DNA from: Candidatus Omnitrophota bacterium
Lineage (GTDB): Bacteria; Omnitrophota; Gorgyraeia; Gygaellales; Profunditerraquicolaceae
Length of the DNA: 41,455 bases
Direction of reading: 5' to 3'
Assembly (NCBI GenBank): GCA_028687205.1
Contig: JAQUAP010000003.1
Span: 1 to 41,455, forward strand
Below are positions 40,841 to 41,455 of the stretch, piece after piece (the first letter of the stretch is position 1; the number at the start of each line of letters is the position of its first letter). A program made the translations under genes and the position numbers. The notes beneath the pieces were generated by a model. It saw nothing but the letters and a program-made list of their open reading frames with translations. It did no database searches and was not told where the DNA came from.

Positions 40841-40914
40841 CCCCCTTGGTGAGACTTGGACTCACATCGCCTTCTTAGTTGGAGAAGTGCATTATCCATT
40901 TATGCTACAAGGGG
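40841..40914 (-). tRNA. Degenerate tRNA-like sequence (possible tRNA pseudogene)
   Basis: On the minus strand a full cloverleaf can be drawn in 74 nt. Acceptor CCCCTTG/CAAGGGG, then T8-A9. D arm GCAT-AAATGGATA-ATGC with GG in the loop; anticodon stem CTTCT/AGAAG; T stem GTGAG/CTCAC with loop TCCAAGT; discriminator G. Departures: the anticodon loop CCAACTA has C in place of U33 and would read AAC; position 55 is C, not U; no CCA is encoded. All stems are perfect, so decay is limited to loops. It lies downstream of 5S in the same direction, a usual place for a tRNA. Confidence 0.5.
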
Positions 40915-40979
40915 GTACGATTGAAGGTTCTCCCTTCTGGCTTAATAGACGCAGAAGGAGACGGAATCTAACAAACAAG

Positions 40980-41000
40980 GGAGCACCGACCTACTCTCAC
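40980..41000 (-). repeat. Second copy of the last 21 nt of 5S rRNA
   Basis: The plus-strand block from GGAGCACC to CTCTCAC is identical to 41188-41208, the 3' end of 5S. The rest of 5S is not repeated. It is followed on the plus strand by a 14-bp hairpin. Confidence 0.88.
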
Positions 41001-41001
41001 T

Positions 41002-41112
41002 CGTTAGGAGGGGGCAAGCCCCCTCCTAACGCTGTAAGCTTATTATATGGAAACGCTGTTCTCCCCCAGACGTGGGGGAAATCTTCCCCCACACCCCTTT
41101 CGTGAGAGTAGG
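41002..41112. repeat. Hairpin cluster bounded by inverted 5S-derived arms
   Basis: CCTACTCTCAC (ending at 41000) and GTGAGAGTAGG (41102-41112) are an 11-bp inverted repeat. Between them are CGTTAGGAGGGGGC-AA-GCCCCCTCCTAACG (41002-41031, 14-bp stem) and GTGGGGGAA-ATC-TTCCCCCAC (41072-41092, 9-bp stem). No frame of note. It looks like an inserted palindromic element that used 5S 3' sequence as its edge, or an RNA processing module. Confidence 0.7.
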
Positions 41113-41120
41113 CCAAACGG

Positions 41121-41189
41121 CCTTAAATTTCGCCCATAAATAAAAAACGCCCGTCACTCTAAACTTAGAATAACGGGCGAAATTTAAGG
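41121..41189 (-). terminator. 5S 3' flank: terminator nested in a 15-bp inverted repeat
   Basis: CCTTAAATTTCGCCC (41121-41135) and GGGCGAAATTTAAGG (41175-41189) are perfect complements. Inside, CGCCCGT (41148-41154) and ACGGGCG (41173-41179) make a terminator followed on the minus strand by T6. The CGCCC next to 5S can pair with only one partner at a time, so terminator and outer stem exclude each other. Confidence 0.75.
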
Positions 41190-41301
41190 AGCACCGACCT
41201 ACTCTCACATGTCCTTACGAACACACTACCATCGGCCCTGAGGGGCTTAACTGCCGTATTCGGAATGGGAACGGGTGTTTCCCCCTCGGTAAAGGCACTC
41301 C
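41188..41301 (-). rRNA. rrf: 5S ribosomal RNA
   Basis: On the minus strand the 114-nt sequence begins GGAGTGCC and ends GGTGCTCC, which pair as the terminal helix. The core ACACCCGTTCCCATTCCGAA and the ATACGGCAGTTAAG and GATGGTAGT segments are standard for bacterial 5S. 23S should lie to the right, beyond the window. Confidence 0.95.
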
Positions 41302-41455
41302 AAGAAAAACCTGAATCCCTCGCTTTCGCTCGGGATGAATTTCCACTCGAAAGCGGAAATTCGCAACCACATAATCAATTTGGGTAAAAACTACTTTTAA
41401 ACCAGGAGAAAAAATTTCCCTCACCTCCAGCACTTTTGCATGGAGGAGGCTCGGG
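41302..41455 (-). other. Spacer upstream of 5S
   Basis: I see no 23S 3' end here. The 154 bp hold hairpins GAATTTCC/GGAAATTC (around 41338-41364) and ATCCC-GAGCGAAAGCGA-GGGAT (around 41316-41337), plus a CTCC/GGAG stem at the right edge. Most simply this is the 23S-5S spacer. Confidence 0.5.

Noticed and set aside
40705..40899. 64-aa open frame across the tRNA-like region
   Set aside because: It covers the tRNA-like sequence, a promoter and a terminator arm; no homology seen.
41302..41455. 3' end of 23S rRNA
   Set aside because: None of the usual 23S terminal sequence is visible; only short hairpins.
1..41455. CRISPR array or integrase-bounded prophage
   Set aside because: No evenly spaced direct repeats and no integrase, transposase or phage genes were found.

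Overview
This window reads as chromosomal DNA from an uncultured diderm bacterium of about 45-47 % GC. Candidatus Omnitrophota (OP3) is my best guess. The guess rests on the gene set (Mce/Mla-type lipid transporter, many lipoproteins, PIG-L deacetylase, type II fatty-acid genes) and on palindromic repeats built on AGGGACGGTTCT; it is an inference, since no 16S is in the window. Nearly every gene is on the minus strand. The exceptions are a FemAB/GNAT-like gene, one small lipoprotein and two predicted structured RNAs.

Region 1 (1-13511, minus strand, read right to left): one long operon-like run. It holds an esterase, a CrtI/RetSat-like FAD oxidoreductase, rsmD, coaD, a DUF177 protein, rpmF, the core fatty-acid genes plsX-fabH-fabD-fabG-acpP-fabF, leuC-leuD-leuB, asd and the start of truA. 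The truA fragment has an in-frame TAA just before its catalytic motif. A transcription attenuator lies between acpP and fabF.

Region 2 (13577-18512): a plus-strand acyltransferase-like gene converges on a second, self-contained type II synthase operon of ketosynthase, FabZ, ACP, FabG and a ketosynthase homologue that has lost Cys-His-His. This looks like a KS/chain-length-factor pair of the kind that makes polyenes or polyketides, separate from housekeeping FAS.

Region 3 (18562-27844): recG, a radical SAM protein, dusB, pgi, a hypothetical protein, a PIG-L deacetylase, a cyclophilin and a small membrane protein. Between them lie a 75-bp palindrome, the first copy of a structured RNA and two large fold-back elements.

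Region 4 (27884-31148): an mlaE-mlaF-mlaD-pqiC-like lipid transport operon. It is followed on the plus strand by the second RNA copy.

Region 5 (31365-40651): small envelope and hypothetical operons. Three are fired by near-identical TTGGGA-N17-TATAAT promoters, two of which are built into a terminator hairpin. An AT-rich DUF4145 gene pair looks acquired.

Region 6 (40652-41455): the 3' end of an rRNA operon. It contains 5S rRNA, a second copy of the last 21 nt of 5S, several hairpins, a degenerate tRNA-like sequence, and a short promoter-leader-terminator unit whose RNA is complementary over 13 nt to the anticodon arm of that tRNA-like sequence.

Most interesting candidates: the two-copy structured RNA family, the 5S/tRNA-like/antisense-leader array, the KS/dead-KS operon, and a run of promoters placed so close to start codons that leaderless mRNAs are predicted.
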